Shown here: positions 37,601 to 52,600 of the stretch, piece after piece
Layout: each line of letters begins with the position of its first letter
How positions within the stretch are numbered: position 1 is the first letter of the stretch
From: Chrysemys picta bellii
Lineage: Eukaryota; Chordata; Testudines; Emydidae
Direction of reading: 5' to 3'
Assembly (NCBI RefSeq): GCF_011386835.1
Contig: NC_088791.1
Coordinates: forward strand, 25,642,998 to 25,706,997
DNA length: 64,000 nucleotides
Notes under the pieces: generated by a model
Databases searched by the model: none
Told to the model about the DNA's origin: nothing
The model's input: the letters and a program-made list of their open reading frames with translations, nothing else
Made by a program: the position numbers and the translations under genes

Positions 37601-40600
37601 ACTTGCAGGCATATGGGATGTCTCCTTTTAAAATATGGTTATGAAGCAATTGCTTCATTTTGACTCTATCCCAACCGTAAGAGAGTAAACTAACAGAACA
37701 GACCGATCAATTGTAGTTTAATTAAACTTTCTTATGGAATGTTTAATAATAATCTAATTCTTATATTTCCCTTGTGATTTCATGGGTTCAGCGTACTCTT
37801 TAAAAATCATTGTGGACGAAGAAATGCATTTAATGGTCTCTATTTATTTCTAGATTTGTGAATTTTGGATATGATTACTCTCAAGACCAAGAGGAACCTA
37901 GATCTCTGAATCTGCAAGTTTTTACCAGTAAAACAGGTAATTGATAATGAAAAACTGTCTTGTGATGATCATATGTTACAGATTACTACACTGAAGTGTA
38001 GTTGTGTAACTAATTACTAAGAAGTCTTAGGAGCTCATTGTTATATGTTTATGGCTAAACTTTTCTTGATGTATAGTACTCATAGCAGACCTCGGGGGAA
38101 ATTGAGCTGAGGAATGGATCGCCTTTTTTTTTTTTTTTGGTAGCTGTAGTGCTTGTTAATCTAATGACCATGGAAGGTCTGGAGTAACTCAGATATCTTG
38201 AGCCAGGCACATAGTGCCTGATCCAAAGCTTATCAAAGTCAGCGGGAATCTTTCTGTTTACTTCACTGGTCTTTGAATCAGACTTCTAATGCAGACTTCT
38301 TCAGATCTGTCAGCAGTGTTATTCAGTCCTCAGAGTCTCTTGAGCCGAGCCTACCAATTATGCTGATCTGTGGAGTGCACAGCTGAGGACTAGGGTGAAG
38401 CCCTCATACTTATGTTCACTGCTGCTTTCAGTCGTTATGTGAAACCTGTCTTCAAGGGTAAAAAAAAAAACCAAGTGCACGAATACCTTGTGAGACACTT
38501 ATATTTCTTTAGATTTAAAAAATCCTCTAGATGCCCATCATATTCTCTGGGCACATCCTGTACATTTAAAAGGATTGGCCATAAGTATCCATGAAGTCCC
38601 TCAAAGTCTTAGCTTTCCCCATCAACCCCCAAAACCTAAAAAAAGTGGTGGGTTCCTCAGTGTGCCTGGCTCTATCAGACTCCAAGTCAAGCTTCCTGCT
38701 ATCCATGCTGAGGTGGTGCCTGCTCAAGAATCTCTGCCGATCTCACCTCCTGCTGTAGGATGCAGAGAGAGACAAGTTCTCTCTGAAGTAACCAAGTCCC
38801 AACCCATCTAGGTTTATACAGTAGCACCAACACCTCAGACTGCCCCCAGAAACTTACTGGCAGCTAGAGCAGAACCCAGGCAGTGATGTAATGCACTTCC
38901 AAGCCGAAACTTCTCTTAATAAGCAGATGGCAGCATTCTGCACGACCTTCAGTTTCCAAGTGGTCTTGAGGTGTAGCCCCATGTAAGAACATTACAACAA
39001 CCTAATATTAAGCTAACAAAGGCCTGGATAATTGTTGCAAAATCTGCCTCAGAGAGAATGGTCATACCTTCTTCACCAGATGTGGATAGAAAAATGCTCT
39101 TGGCTGTAGATACTACCTGGGCATCCCCAGGAGCAGCCCCGGTTCTAACACCACCTCTGAAGTGTACACCTGTGCTACAACAGCCTGGTCTACACTATAG
39201 CGTTAGGTTGACGTAAGGCAGCTTACGTCGACCTAATTATGTCAGTGTGCACACTGCAGCCTTGCTCTCGCCTATGTAAGTGCCCTACTACATAACCTAA
39301 TAACTCCACCACCACCTACTCCACGAGAGGCGTAGGGCTTGTGTCAGTGCAGTTCGGGCAACGCAGCGTCCCTGTAGACACTGTCTTTCTTACAGCTATT
39401 GGCTGTCATTCTTGTCCAGCGGAGCTGTGAAATTGACAAGAAAGCTGGCTCCCCAGCTGGGCTGCTGCTGGTCTCCGCTCCAAGCCAGGGTGCTACCCAG
39501 GCTCCCAATTCCCTGCAGGGAGCCTGAAGGGTCATAATCCATTTAATGTGGATGTAAGATCTTAACTACAGTTTCTGTTCAGAACTTTTCATATAGGCCC
39601 AGAGCCCACAGCTTGGCTTGGGGCATGAGGGCTAACTAACTCCACACGGTGTCCATTTCTGTTCCTTCAGAGCCCTGCTCCCCCTGGGGTTCTGGCTCCC
39701 CACTCTGACTGATCTGGGCTGCCCCCCAGGCTCTTGGCTCCCTCCTGGGAGCACTGCGGCCGACCAGACTCCAGGCGCAGATCTCCCTACCAGGAGTCGG
39801 TTGTCCCTCCCCCCAGGCTCCCCGCTCCCCACTGGGAATGGGGCAGCTGCACTGGACTACTTGGCTTCCTGCTGGGAACAGGGCAGCTGACTCGACTCCA
39901 AGTGCAGAACTCCCCACTGGGTGCAGCTGTGATCCCAGTGGGGAGCCCAGAGCCTGTGGGAGAGGGCAGCGGGGCTCCCGGTGGGGTGCTTCGCGTCTGA
40001 GGTCCGGTTGGCTGCCATGTTTTTTTTTTTTTTTTTTTTTTTTTAAGAATATGAGGGTTGGAAGGGACCTCAGGAGGTCATCTAGTCCAACTCCCTGCTC
40101 AAAGCAGGACCAATCCCCAGACAGATTTTCCGCCCAGATCCCTAAATGGCCCCCTCAAGGATTGAACTCACAACCTGGGTTTAGCAGGCCAATGCTCAAA
40201 CCACTGAGCTATCCCTCCATTCCCCGTGGAAAGCCTCTTCCTGAGGGGAGCGGGGAGCTGAGATGGGGGGAGGCAGCCCAGCTCCCGGAGGGGAGCCAGG
40301 CTACTGGTGGGGAGCTGCACGCAGAGCTGGGAGTCCTGGCTCTCAGGCCCCCCCCCCACTCCCTTTTAAGTCGGTGGAAGCGCTCTTGGTGAGGACGCGC
40401 ACCATCGACAGAAGAAAGGCTGTGCGGACGTGAACCACTGCAGTAATTACTATGGTGGCTGTAAGCCGACCTAACATAGGTTGACTTAAGTTTGTAGGGT
40501 AGACATGTCCTACATTCACGTGAATAAACTGTGTACTGCAAGATCCTATTGCTGTACTTCATAGTTTTTTTATCACCCCTCCTCCTTCTTGCTGTTTGTC

Positions 40601-43600
40601 TCTCACTCATCTATAATTTACTTTGTAAACTCTTTGGGGAAGGGAATGTGTCTTCTGTGAAGTGCTTAGCATACTTCAGAGTCTACAAAACATTAATACT
40701 AGGGCTATTATTCGTTCGGTTTTAAACTGTTTCCAGTAAAGAATTGGCACAATTGCAAATGGAATATTCTATGCAATTTCCAATTTAATAAAAAACTGTT
40801 AGTGACCGTAGCCTGTCTCAACTCTGAATGAAGCCGCTTTTTCACTCTCAAATTTCCGTAGCAGAAGAAAAGTAGCCCTGTTACTCATAGCCAGCATTAA
40901 CAAGATAGAATGTCACTAGACCCCAAAAAGCCCTGCTCACAAATTAGCAGAGATCAAACAAGTCTGAGAATTAACTTTCTATTTTCTGAACAGCGTTAAT
41001 GATTATTTAACCGTCGGTATGGTCTCATGAACTTTGTGATTGAGGTTATTTTTTTTTAACTTGGAGATTTTTATTTTCAATTTAGTTTATTGATCTTTCA
41101 GAAACGTAGACAATAAAAGACCCATTGTGACGGGTTGGATCACAGAAACCCCCTTGGGAGCTGCCACCCGATGTGCAAAGACTACCCCTGCTTCTGTTTT
41201 CCCTGCCAGCTCAGGACTCCAGCACCCTGTCTTGCTGAGCCGGACACTCCCGTCTAGCTCTAGACACAGATCCAGGGTCTGGATCTCCTGTCCCAAAGCT
41301 GCAAGTTTACCTGAAAACAGCTTACAGAAGTGCGCTTGTCTTTAGCACTCAGATGCCCAACTCCCAATGGGGTCTAAACCCAGATAAATCCATTTTACCC
41401 TGCATAAAGCTTATGCAGGGCAAACTCGTAAATTGTTCGCCCTCTATAACACTGATAGAGAGATATGCACAGCTGTTTGCTCCCCCAGGTATTAATACAT
41501 ACTCTGAGTAAATTACTAAATAAAAAGTGATTTTATTAAATACAGACAGTAGGATTTAAGCGGTTCAAAGTAGTAACAGACAGAACAAAGTAAGTCACAA
41601 GCAAAATAAAATAAAATGCGCAAATCTATGTCTAATCAAACTGAATACAGATAATCTCACCCTCAGAGATGCTTCAGTAAGTTTTTCTCAGACTGGACAC
41701 CTTCCAGGCCTGGGCACAATTCTTTCCCCTGGTACAGCTCTTATTGCAGCTCAGGTGATAGCTAGGGGATTCTTCATGATGGCTCCTCTCCCTCTCTGTT
41801 CTCTTCCCCCCCTTTATATATCTTTTGCATAAGGCGGGAAATCTTTGTCTCTCTGGGTTTCCACCCCCCCTCACTGGAAAAGCACCAGGTTAAAGATGGA
41901 TTCCAGTTCAGGTGACATGATCACATGTCACTGCAAGACTTCATTACTCACTTGCCAGCACACACATATACAGGAAGACTCACAGGTAAATACAGCCATC
42001 TGCAGACAATCGGAGTCATCAAGATTCCAAACCATCATTAATGGGCCACACTTTACACAATTACAATAGGCCCTCAGAGTTACATTTTATATTTCTAGTT
42101 TTAGATACAAGAGTGGTACATTTATACAAATCAGATGATCATACTCAGTAGATTATAAGCTTTGTAATGATACCTTACAAGAGACCTTTTGCATGAAGCA
42201 TATCCCAGTTACGTTACAATCACTTATTACCGTATTTTCTCTAAAACTATCTCAGTTACATTATATTGACTTATTATCAAGTTTTTATAAAACCATATAG
42301 ACTGCACAACGTCACACCCATCTCCTCCTCTGCTTCACCATTTGTTAGCTAGCATATCGATGACTCTCTTTGGCTGTCAAGTATCAGGGGGTAGCCGTGT
42401 TTAGTCTGTAGCTACAAAAACAACAAGGAGTCTGGTGGCACCTTAAAGACTAACAGATTTATTTGGGCATAAGCTTTTGTGGGTAAAAACCTCACTTCTT
42501 CAGATGCATAGAGTGAAAGTTACAGATGCATGCATTATATACTGACACATGGACAGCAGGGAGTTACTTCGCAAGTGGAGAACCAGTGTTGACCGGGCCA
42601 ATTCAATCAGGGTGGATGTAGTCCACTCCCAATAATAGATGAGGAGGTGTCAATTCCAGGAGAGGAAAAGCTGCTTCTGTAATGAGCCAGCCACTCCCAG
42701 TCCCTATTCAAGCCCAGATTAATGGTGTTAAATTTGCAAATGAATTTTAGTTCTGCTGTTTCTCTTTGAAGTCTGTTTCTGAAGTTTTTTTGTTCAATGA
42801 TAGTGACTTTTAAATCTGTAATAGAATGACTAGGGAGATTGAAGTGTTCACTTACTGGCTTATGTATGTTACCATTCCTGATGTCCGATTTGTGTCCATT
42901 TATTCTTTTGCGGAGGGACTGTCCGGTTTGGCCAATGTACATGACAGAGTGGCATTGCTGGTACATGATGGCATATATAACATTAGTGGATGTGCAGGTG
43001 AATGAGCCCTTGATGGTGTGGCTGATGTGGTTGGGTCCTCTGATGGTGTCGCCAGAGTAGATATGGGGACAGAGTAGGCAACGAGGTTTGCTACAGGTAT
43101 TGGTTCCTGGGTTGGTGTTTCTGTGGTGTGGTGTGTAGTTGCTGGTGAGTATTTGCTTCAGGTTTGGGGGTTGTCTGTAAGCGAGGACTGGCCTTCCTTC
43201 CAAGGTCTGTGAGAGTGAGGGATCACTTTCCAGTATAGGTTGTAGATCATGGATAATGTGCTGGAGAGGTTTTAGCTGGGGGCTGTATGTGATGGCCAGT
43301 GGTGTTCTGTTGTTGTCCTTGTTGGGCCTGTCCTGTAGTAGGTGATTGCTGGGTACCCATCTTGCTCTGTCAATCTGTTTCCGCACTTCCCCAGGTGGAT
43401 ATTGTAGTTTTACGAATGCTTGATAAAGATCTTGAAGGTGTTTGTCTCTGTCTGAGGGGTTGGAGCAAATTCGGTTGTATCTTAGGGCTTGGCTGTAGAC
43501 AATGGATCGTGTGATGTGTCTTGGATGGAAGCTGGAGGCATGTAGGTACGTATAGCGGTCAGTAGGTTTCCGGTATAGGGTGGTGTTTATGTGACCATCA

Positions 43601-46600
43601 CTTATTTGCACTATAGTGTCCTGGAAGTGGATCTCTTGTGTGGACTGGTCCAAGCTGAAGTTGATGGTGGGGTGGAAATTGTTGAAGTCCAGGTGGAATT
43701 CTTCAAGGGCCTCCTTTCCGTGGGTCCATATGAATAAGATGTCATCAGTGTAGCGCAAGTAGAGGAGGGGCACTAGGGGACGAGAGCTGAGGAAGCGTTG
43801 TTCTAAGTCAGCCATAAAAATGTTGGCATACTGTGGGGCCATGCGGGTACCCATAGCAGTGCCACTGACTTGAAGGTATAAGTTGTCCCCAAATCTGAAG
43901 TGGTTGTGGGTGAGGACAAAGTCACAAAGCTCAGCCACCAGGCGTGCTGTGGCCTCATCAGGGATACTGTTCCTGACAGCTTGTAGTCCATCCTCATGTG
44001 GAATATTGGTGTAAAGTGCTTCTACAACCATGGTGGCCAGGATGGTGTTTTCAGGAAGAACACCAATGCATTGTAGTTTCCTCAGGAAGTCGGTGGTGTC
44101 TCGAAGATAGCTGGGAGTGCTGGTAGCGTAGGGACTGAGGAGAGAGTCCAAATAGCCAGATAATCCTGCTGTAAGAGTGCCAATGCCTGAGATGATGGGG
44201 CGTCCAGGGTTTCCAGGTTTATGGATCTTGGGGAGCAGATAGAATACCCCTGGTCGGGGTTCTGGGGGTGTGTCCATGTAGATTTGTTCCCATACTGTAG
44301 CTGGGAATTTCTTGAGCAGATGGTGTAGTTCCTTTTGGTATTCCTCAGTGGGATCAGAGGATAGTGGCCTGTAGAATGTGGTCTTGGAGAGTTGCCTGGC
44401 AGCCTCCTGTTCATAATCCGACCTGTTCATTATGATTACAGCACCTCCTTTGTCAGCCCCTTTGATGATAGCCTCAGAAACAACTCTGACATTGTGGATG
44501 GCATTGCGTTCTGTACGGCTGAGGTTATGGGACAAGTAGTAATGTTTGTCTCTTTGGCTGTGTTGTGCATTGAGTCTGTACACAGGATATATGCAAGACA
44601 TTTATGTACAGTGACATGTATTTGAATTAGGAGATGTTCTGATGCTGCAGGAGGTATTTTAATGCAACATTATGGTTGAGATTCTACATGAACAAAAGGC
44701 AAGAAATTAAAGTTAGTTTCCTAGGGAAATGTAACTTTATGCATATATGGAATTGCATGACACCTTCTATGGTAATTTCAGTGTCGCAGAATTTATAGTT
44801 GCTATTTCCTGACTCTTGTATGTCCTGAAATCTTATCATGGAGTTGCATGAGCAGAACTATATTTTTAAACTCTTCCTTTTTTTGTTTTGTTTCTGGCTT
44901 TCCATCTTCCCTGCTCCTCCCCCCCCCCCCCCCCATTTTCTCCTCTTCTCCCTCTTTGTCTTTGAAGAAGAAAGAGGAGAGTTTATCAAATATCTGAATG
45001 TACAACCTGCTGATTACACTCCAAAAGCAATTGGACCAAACTCTTCAATGTCATGACTGCACTTCCACTGACTTCAGTGGAGCTGTGCTCATTTATGCCA
45101 TTACTTTCTGCAGAGAATTTGGCCCAGTGTTTTGTGTGAGACTTACTGCTTGTGAACAGTGCTGGAGTGTAAACTCTGTGTTCTGTGGATAAACGGAAAA
45201 ACTACAGTACTGTTTACAACTCGACCACTAGCAACACAATCTTTTCCACACCGTCCACCAACATGTCAGTCGTGCAGGGACCACGCGTTGGGGCAAGAAA
45301 ATAATTCACTTTATATTCGGTCTTTGGCCTCTCTACTGAGATTGCTAACATGGAGTCAGATGTGGTGACTCTTGTGAAATGTGTACCTGTCTACTTGTAA
45401 GTGGACTGAGACCAGTCTCCCTTTATCTAAGTCACTGAAAAGCCATTGGATGGCAACTTCTTTTGTTCACTACCAACCTCTGAGAGATGAAAGCACGTGT
45501 GTCCCATTAGCAGTCTACTGAGCCATCCAGTTCTCTTGTCACATTTGCATACATATGCACCAATGCATTAATCTGAATTCAAGATGATTAGTTTGCACAT
45601 TCAATTCAAATTGTGCAGTTTATAGGGCAGTGTACTCCACAGCACACTTTGTCCTTCCCAGCATGTGAAAATGAAATTGGCAATGTGGAAGGGGAGACCA
45701 TGGCAAGAAAAAAGCACTGGAAGAGGCCCAGAAAAGCCACAACCTTCCTGCTGTGGCCTTATGCTGCTGCTTTAAAAATTCTGCATGTTCCATAAGGCCC
45801 CAAATGATCAGGGACACCCCATCTATTTATGTTTCAGTACCTCAAATATCCAAGCAAAACTTACCAGAACTATTCAGCATGCTGGAAATGAACATGAATT
45901 TCAGTCAGAGGAAATTCTCTCTCTTCCCCCTCCTGAAAGTTAAATGTCTCAGCCAAATATGTAGCATTACTAGTGCAGTGCTATAGTGCAGCTTTGTGCT
46001 CAGACGTTCTAGGCACTTTTAATAAAGTGAAATCTCTTGAGGTTGGATACTTGTACTTTTGATCAGTGTACTGTGCATCTATTTGCATTATAAAAGTGTG
46101 TGTCTATGTGTACATTTATCTATGTCTTTTGATAGCAATATCTTTGTTAGCAATACATTTTTTTAGGCACTAAATTATGGACAAAGGTAACTGCTGTATG
46201 ATCATAGTTCTCTCTTCTGCTCTCCCAGTTGAATTGGGACAGCATGGATTTGGGGCTGCTTGAGACATAAATTCCAAAAATAACTGGCTAAAGTGATGGA
46301 GTAAGAGGACCAAGGTGTTTAATTTGTTTCCTATTTTATCAGATCTGGAGGGCAGGCTACTATTAGATGGGATCAAAATGGCCAGTCATTCTCAATGGGG
46401 GTTGGGTGGGGGAATAAGGTTAGGACAAAGAATAATTTACCATGGCTGAACTGTGCTTATGATAAGGACAAATTTCTCTTCTAACAAGGAAATATCACTC
46501 TACTTAAGGAAGAAAAGTCAGGATTTCTCTGAAGCATGAGAAGGTACTAGCAAATATCCTTTAGGCCCGGGTTAATTCTGCACTTGCAGCAGGATGGTGA

Positions 46601-49600
46601 GATAACTAGACGTTTACTTTGTGGTGGTCTTTTTGCACATTCAATTATAGCATTGCATCTTGGCAGCTTTTAATAGATAATCGCCAGAAATCTGGGCTTC
46701 CTGTAGGTACAGTGGTCTGGTCAGTGGTCAGATGGTGCTAGAATGTTTTCTACCGCAAAGAGCTGAAAAATGCAGTTTCTCTGAATTAGAAGGATTTGCT
46801 GAGCCTTCAGAACCCAAAATTGCACTACAGTGTATTTTCTCCTGCCTTTCCCTATCTTATTATTCATACTCAACCTTTTTTGCCTTCTTCCTCTTTAGCT
46901 AAGAGGAAGCTATTCCCCTGATGTATGTATATTTCCATAGTCCTGAAAGTTGTTTAAGAATGTTTTAGATTAAAGATAACAAAGATGCTTTTTCTTAGTT
47001 TTTAGGATTGGGTTCTGCAGTCGGTATCCATCTTTTGAGAAATATAAAGTGGATCAGCGAAGGCAGACATAACTTATTCAGTGAACGAGTATGATAACAA
47101 AATCAACCTCAATTTCAATCTCTTTATTTTTATTTTTTTAGGAAGTTTTTGTCTGTGTTGTAGTCAGGCTCCTGATATTCCGAAGGAGGTCACATACTCA
47201 GTTTCTTTTTTACATAAAGGTACAGTTAATCTGTTTTATTCTCTTGTTCTTTCTTACTTTATTTTAGTGTGTCATTTTGTACCAAGTGTCACAGAATATC
47301 TTACAAAATAAACAGCTACGTAAAGCTGTAGACTGTAAAATACTCTGGCCAAAACTTCTAAGCCTGTATGCCTGAAAGTTAGGCTGCTAAGTATATATCC
47401 CTATCATAGACTTCCTATGGGATTCTGGGCAAGACACTTAAACCACAGTTTTCCATAGGTGGCCATTAGTTGCATGTTCCTCATTTCGGGGTGTCCACTT
47501 TGAAACATATGCAGCCAGACTTTCAGCAGTGCTGAGCACTTACAGCAGCAACTGAAGTTAGTGGGAGCTGCACAGAGCCCTGCGCGGATGCAAAATTTAT
47601 ATCCGTGGATGTGGATATCCACAGATATAAATCGGTATCTGTGGAGCTGCAGTGCTTTACTGAGAACCGCAGTAGCGAAAGCAGCAGCCTGGCGGCCCGC
47701 CGCTCCTGAAAGCCAGCACCCCACGCCAGCAGCTCCTCTGGTGTGGTTGTACCACTCCCCGTCCCGCACCCAACCTTGCCCACCGGGGCAGGACCAGGCT
47801 CATCAGTAGCTGTCCCTGGTCCCGCGATGCACTGGTCAGAGCTGGGGGCGGTACACCCTGCTGGAGGAGCTGCATCCACAGATATACGTTTTGTAGCTGC
47901 ACAGGGCTCTAGAGCTGCGGATGCTCTGTACCTGTGAAAATAAGGCACCGTGTGTGGGAGGTGGAACTGGTAGTTCCTAGCTTGAGTGTCTAGGGGCGCA
48001 GGTCAGCCCTTATTTTCACAGGCATAGGTGCAGCTCTCACTGACTTCACTGAAAATTAGCTGTATAAGTGAAGCTAGCAAGAAGGTTAAGAGGTGACTTG
48101 ATCACAGTCTGTAGGCAGCTACATGATGAACAAAAATTTGATAATGGACTTTAGTCACAGGTATAACAAAAGCCAATGGCAGGGAGTTGAAGCTACACAA
48201 ATTTAGCCTGGAAATAAGGTGCAAATTTTTAACAGTGAAGGTAATTAACCATTGGAACAATTTACCAAGAGTTGTGGTGGATTCTCCCTCACTGGCAATT
48301 AAATCTAGATTGGTTGTTTTGCTAAAAAGATTTGCTCTAGTTCAAACAGGAATTACTTCAGGGAAGTCCTGTGGTCTGTGTTATACAGAAGGTCAGCCTA
48401 GGTGATCACAGTGGCTCATTCTGGCTTTATAATCTCTGAAAAATTAACCCATTAGTTCTAAGCCCTTCTTGGTAAGAATAGAGACTAGCGTTTCAGTCCA
48501 GGCAGAGGAAGATTTGTTATAGCCAATGAGAAATATAACATAGTATAGACAAAGAATCTCAGAAGTTCTGTGGTTTGGATAGACTTGCACTGCTCTGAAT
48601 TCTCTCTATAGTTATAATTTGCATATAACAGATGTTTCATGTGTGTCTTCCCAGGTTACAGCAAAACCTTTACAGTTGCTCTACAAAGAACAGATTACCC
48701 ACAAGTGAAGGAAGTAGCTTTTTTGAATCTTGGTAGGTTGCTAATGTAGCTTCTCTTGTTTCCTCTCCCCACTTTGAGAAGGGAGAGAAATTGTTAACCT
48801 CCAGCCTTTTGGTGGTCCCTCTCCTCTTCATAAAGGACATAAAGTCCCCTCCCCATCCCTTCATAAGTTACGTTATTTGCTACATTTTGCAACATACTTG
48901 ACTTCCATTTTTGGCACTTGGTATTGCAATACCTCATATTGTCAGTGAGCAACTTCCTCTGAAGTTGACTGTACTTCTCTGGAGATCAGCTAGTATAGCG
49001 CTCTTGAGTTGCGTGAGCCTCTCACATCCTCCCCTGGAAACCTGAATGTATAACCTATATTTCCTGTTTCAGAGTAGCAGCCGTGTTAGTCTGTATCCGC
49101 AAAAAGAACAGGAGTACTTGTGGCACCTTAGAGACTAACAAATTTGTTAGTCTCTAAGGTGCCACAAGTACTCCTGTTATGTTTCCTGTGTTAACCCTGC
49201 AACTGCTATTAACTAACCCCTGTTATATCTCCTAGACATAACCTGTTCCAATAAAGAGAACTGGGCTGAGAATTCATAAGTCCCAGCCTCCCAAAGTAAA
49301 TATTTTAACAGTTGCTCAAATTGATGGCTCTTTTTATTTTGAACAGACTATTACGTGGCTGTTTATTTGCCTGGCCACTTTCTGCACCTTCTCAATACTC
49401 AACATCCCGACCTGATGTGCTATAATTTGTTTCTGACAGGTACAGTAAAACTTCAGTACTTTGAAGTCTTTAGCATCTCTTTTATTGTTGACTTTGGTGG
49501 AGACTCTTGAAGATGTTCAGCTCCCTTTGGAGGAGAATTCAGTTCATTTTATTGGCCTCACATCTGCATTACTGTACATTGGTCTCTGAAAAGCCTAGAA

Positions 49601-52600
49601 GATAGGGATCAGGCAGAATAAGACATGCATTTTTGGCACACTCAATTTTAAAAAGAAATGATGAACTTTCTTATTTCATCCATTACTCACTGTTAGAGTG
49701 TTATGAAATGAAAGAAGACCATTCAGTGAATTGCATTCTCTGCCACAGTTTAATAATTTCCCATCCCCCTATGCATGTTTATGGATGCTCCAGTATTCTC
49801 AAATTTCACATGGAGATGCAAATTTAATTTTACAAAACCTCAATTGGAGGAAGGAAATGTATGTATGTTTGAGTGGAGTGGGGAGAGGAAATCTGCATTT
49901 CCTTCACCTGATCAGAGTCATGTAATTTGTTTTGAAGTCTCATCTGAAAGGCACATTATTTCACGTCCACATAACTGTACTTTATAGGAAATGGGTTATT
50001 TCTGGAAACAGAAGGCCTTTGTTTGAAAACAGAAGGCCATTTTTCTGATTGGGTAAAAGAAAGGTAAGGTGCTAGGACTGGTGCAGCTCTGACATATGGA
50101 GCAATGTCAAAAAGAAACTAATAGCTGGTTGGAGGTGGGAATATAAATAAATATTTTCCTGCAGAAATACCCGAGGTAGGTAGGAAGCATTATTTTATTT
50201 TCTGCATGGTGGGTGTGATGCAGTGGGCCTGGAATACACTGGCAGAAAACTGGAGTAACTCAGTAGTGAATCCGTTCCAGTATATGCAAAGTGGTTTTGG
50301 TTTTGGGTTATGTTTAAATTTAGTACTACAAAGCAGAATCTCGCTGTTCTTATAGTTTGGTGCATGCTGCTGTTTAGATGGCCCAATACAGTGTTAGCAT
50401 GTTGTTCTGGGTGGTACAGACTTACTGCATCATAATTAGTACAGACTAACTCACTCTACTCTGTTATTAAAATGGTGGCCATCTACAGTAGTGATTCAAA
50501 TTCAGGCAAGAGTTAGATACTTTGTTTCTCCCTCCCCCAAACCGAAGGGATTTGGTGTGCTACTGAGGTCCTGGGAAGTAGAGGTAGTTGCTTGCACTAC
50601 TGAATGGATGCCTCTAAAGGCAGTTAAGGAATGTCATTAAATGAATCCCATCCAGTCATTTTAAGCTTCAAGAACAATGGCCAGGAAGCAGTGAAGACTG
50701 AGGGCAGGTCTGCACTAGAAGCGCTATATTGGCACAGATGCACCAGTGCAGCTACGCCGCTGTATTGCGTCTGGTGAAGACGCCGCATGCCGATGGGAGA
50801 GCGCTCTCCTGTCGGCTAATTACTCCACCTCCATGAGAAGCGGAAACTATGTTGATGGGAGAGCATCTCCTGCTGACATAGTACCGGTGTGGACAGCGCT
50901 TATGTTGCAGTAACTTGCGTCACTCAGGGGGGTGTCTTTTTCACACCTCTGAGCGACATAAATTACATAGGCTTAAGCGGTAGTGTAGACCTGCCTGAAT
51001 GCTAAGACACAATGGTGATCTGTGCTAGGGAAAAATCTAAGACAGGTATGGCCTGATTTTCAGAAGTTCTGAGCACTTACGTCTCTCACGGTCTTCAAAG
51101 GGACCTGTGGGTGCTTAGCACTTCTGAAAACATCTGGCCAGTAGGGTGGGATGGGAAGTTAAAGCATGTGAGGGGAGAGAAAGTGAAGGAGGGGTGGATT
51201 ATTTCTCACCATTGGAGACCATGAGATCGTGGGACGTGGCAGAGGGGAGAAATCTGTGGTGAATAGAGCTTATGTGCACTCAAAGACCTTTCTTCCTTTA
51301 ACCCCCTCCCTTCAGGTGAGGATGCGAGAATCAACATGCTGCACAAAAGTTCCATCCAGTCCCCGTTCAAGTCAGCCGTCTGGGATTGCTGCTCAGGAAG
51401 AATGTTTACTGTAAGAATAAATGAGTGCTCCTTGATGCAATTCCTTTGGAACAGTAAACTGGACAGTGATAGACTGGCAGCGCTGCACTGTGCTCTTCTA
51501 CATGTCAGAAATACAACGGATTTGGAAATGCAGGTAGGAATATAACTTACCGTATATACTCGTTCATAAGCGGAATATTTTTGGTAAAAAAGTGATGCAT
51601 CAAAGAGCGGGGGTCGGCTTATAAACGGGTCTACACCAAAATTTGATGATTTTAAACTCTATGGAATCATTGCATTGAATATCTAATACATTGTCGTTTT
51701 GTTTACCTGGAGTGTCTGCAGGCATGGAGCCCCTCAGCTCCCTGTAGCCGCGGTTCGCTGTTCCTAGCCAATGGGAGCTGCGGGAAGTGGCGCTGTGCCT
51801 GTGAATGCTCCAGGTAAACAAAACGTCCCAACCCACCAGCGGCTTACCCTGACGGGCCGTGAGCCAAAGTTTTCCAACCCCTGAAATATAAGGTTGGCTT
51901 ATGAAAGGGTCATTCATTTTTTGCTATTTTTGCCTATCCATTTTGGGGGGTTGGCTTATAAACGAACGGGCTAATGAATGAGTATATATGGTAATTCCTT
52001 AAGTTTCTTGACATTTACTTATTCAGTGCTAAAAAGAGTGAGCTGGGTGCCTTACAGGACAAATATAAAGACATGGTCACTATTAGCATCAAACATTTGT
52101 ATTGTGGTAGCACCTAGAAGCTGACCAGGTTGGCCCCAACATGCTTCCAGTCTAATGGGTATAATGGTTCTCTTTCTGAAAATATTGTTTGACTTATTTC
52201 TGTGTCACTATATTAGGCACTGAACTGCAGGCGAAAGATGCTCATTGATATGGACTATTCCAGAGTCTTTCATTTGAACACAAGCTTTAAATACAGAACT
52301 GTAATGAACTCTCCATTGTTTGACCTTCACAGATTATTCAGTGGATTTCTGAGAACCTGTCAGCATGTTCTACATTTGACCCCTTCCAGGAATTGATCAT
52401 TGGTAGGTATTTTTTCACATTGCATGTTAAATTACCCACTGCACATTTTTGCTTAAAGGGAGACATCTGAAGATAAAGCCACACAATTGCAAACTGACTC
52501 TCCTGCTGCTGCCGCCTCATCTTTTTAATTGTACTCATGGTTGGTTGACTCAGCTGTTGTACTGCTGTACTCGGTTGCTAATTGAGAAGACAAGTACATT

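Larger units (their letters stand above)
42379..44605 (-). mobile_element. Penelope-like retroelement, intron 12
   Basis: One ORF with an RT and a GIY-YIG domain, followed on the minus strand by a 3' region of ~225 bp that ends in the tatcagggggtagccgtgt terminal block. The upstream end stops close to the first ATG of the ORF, so the copy is probably 5'-truncated. It lies antisense to GSAP. Confidence 0.9.

Noticed and set aside
38800..39175. Old LINE-like stretch (gcattctgcacgaccttcag)
   Set aside because: It resembles an ancient amniote repeat but I could not assign it to a class.
39595..40020. Overlapping frames of 66-184 codons around 39632-40392
   Set aside because: They arise from ctcccctgggag-type repeats inside a hAT-like element and run into a SINE.
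40160..40225. tRNA-like sequence with A and B boxes
   Set aside because: It is the head of a SINE with a CR1-like tail and A run, and does not fold as a complete tRNA gene.
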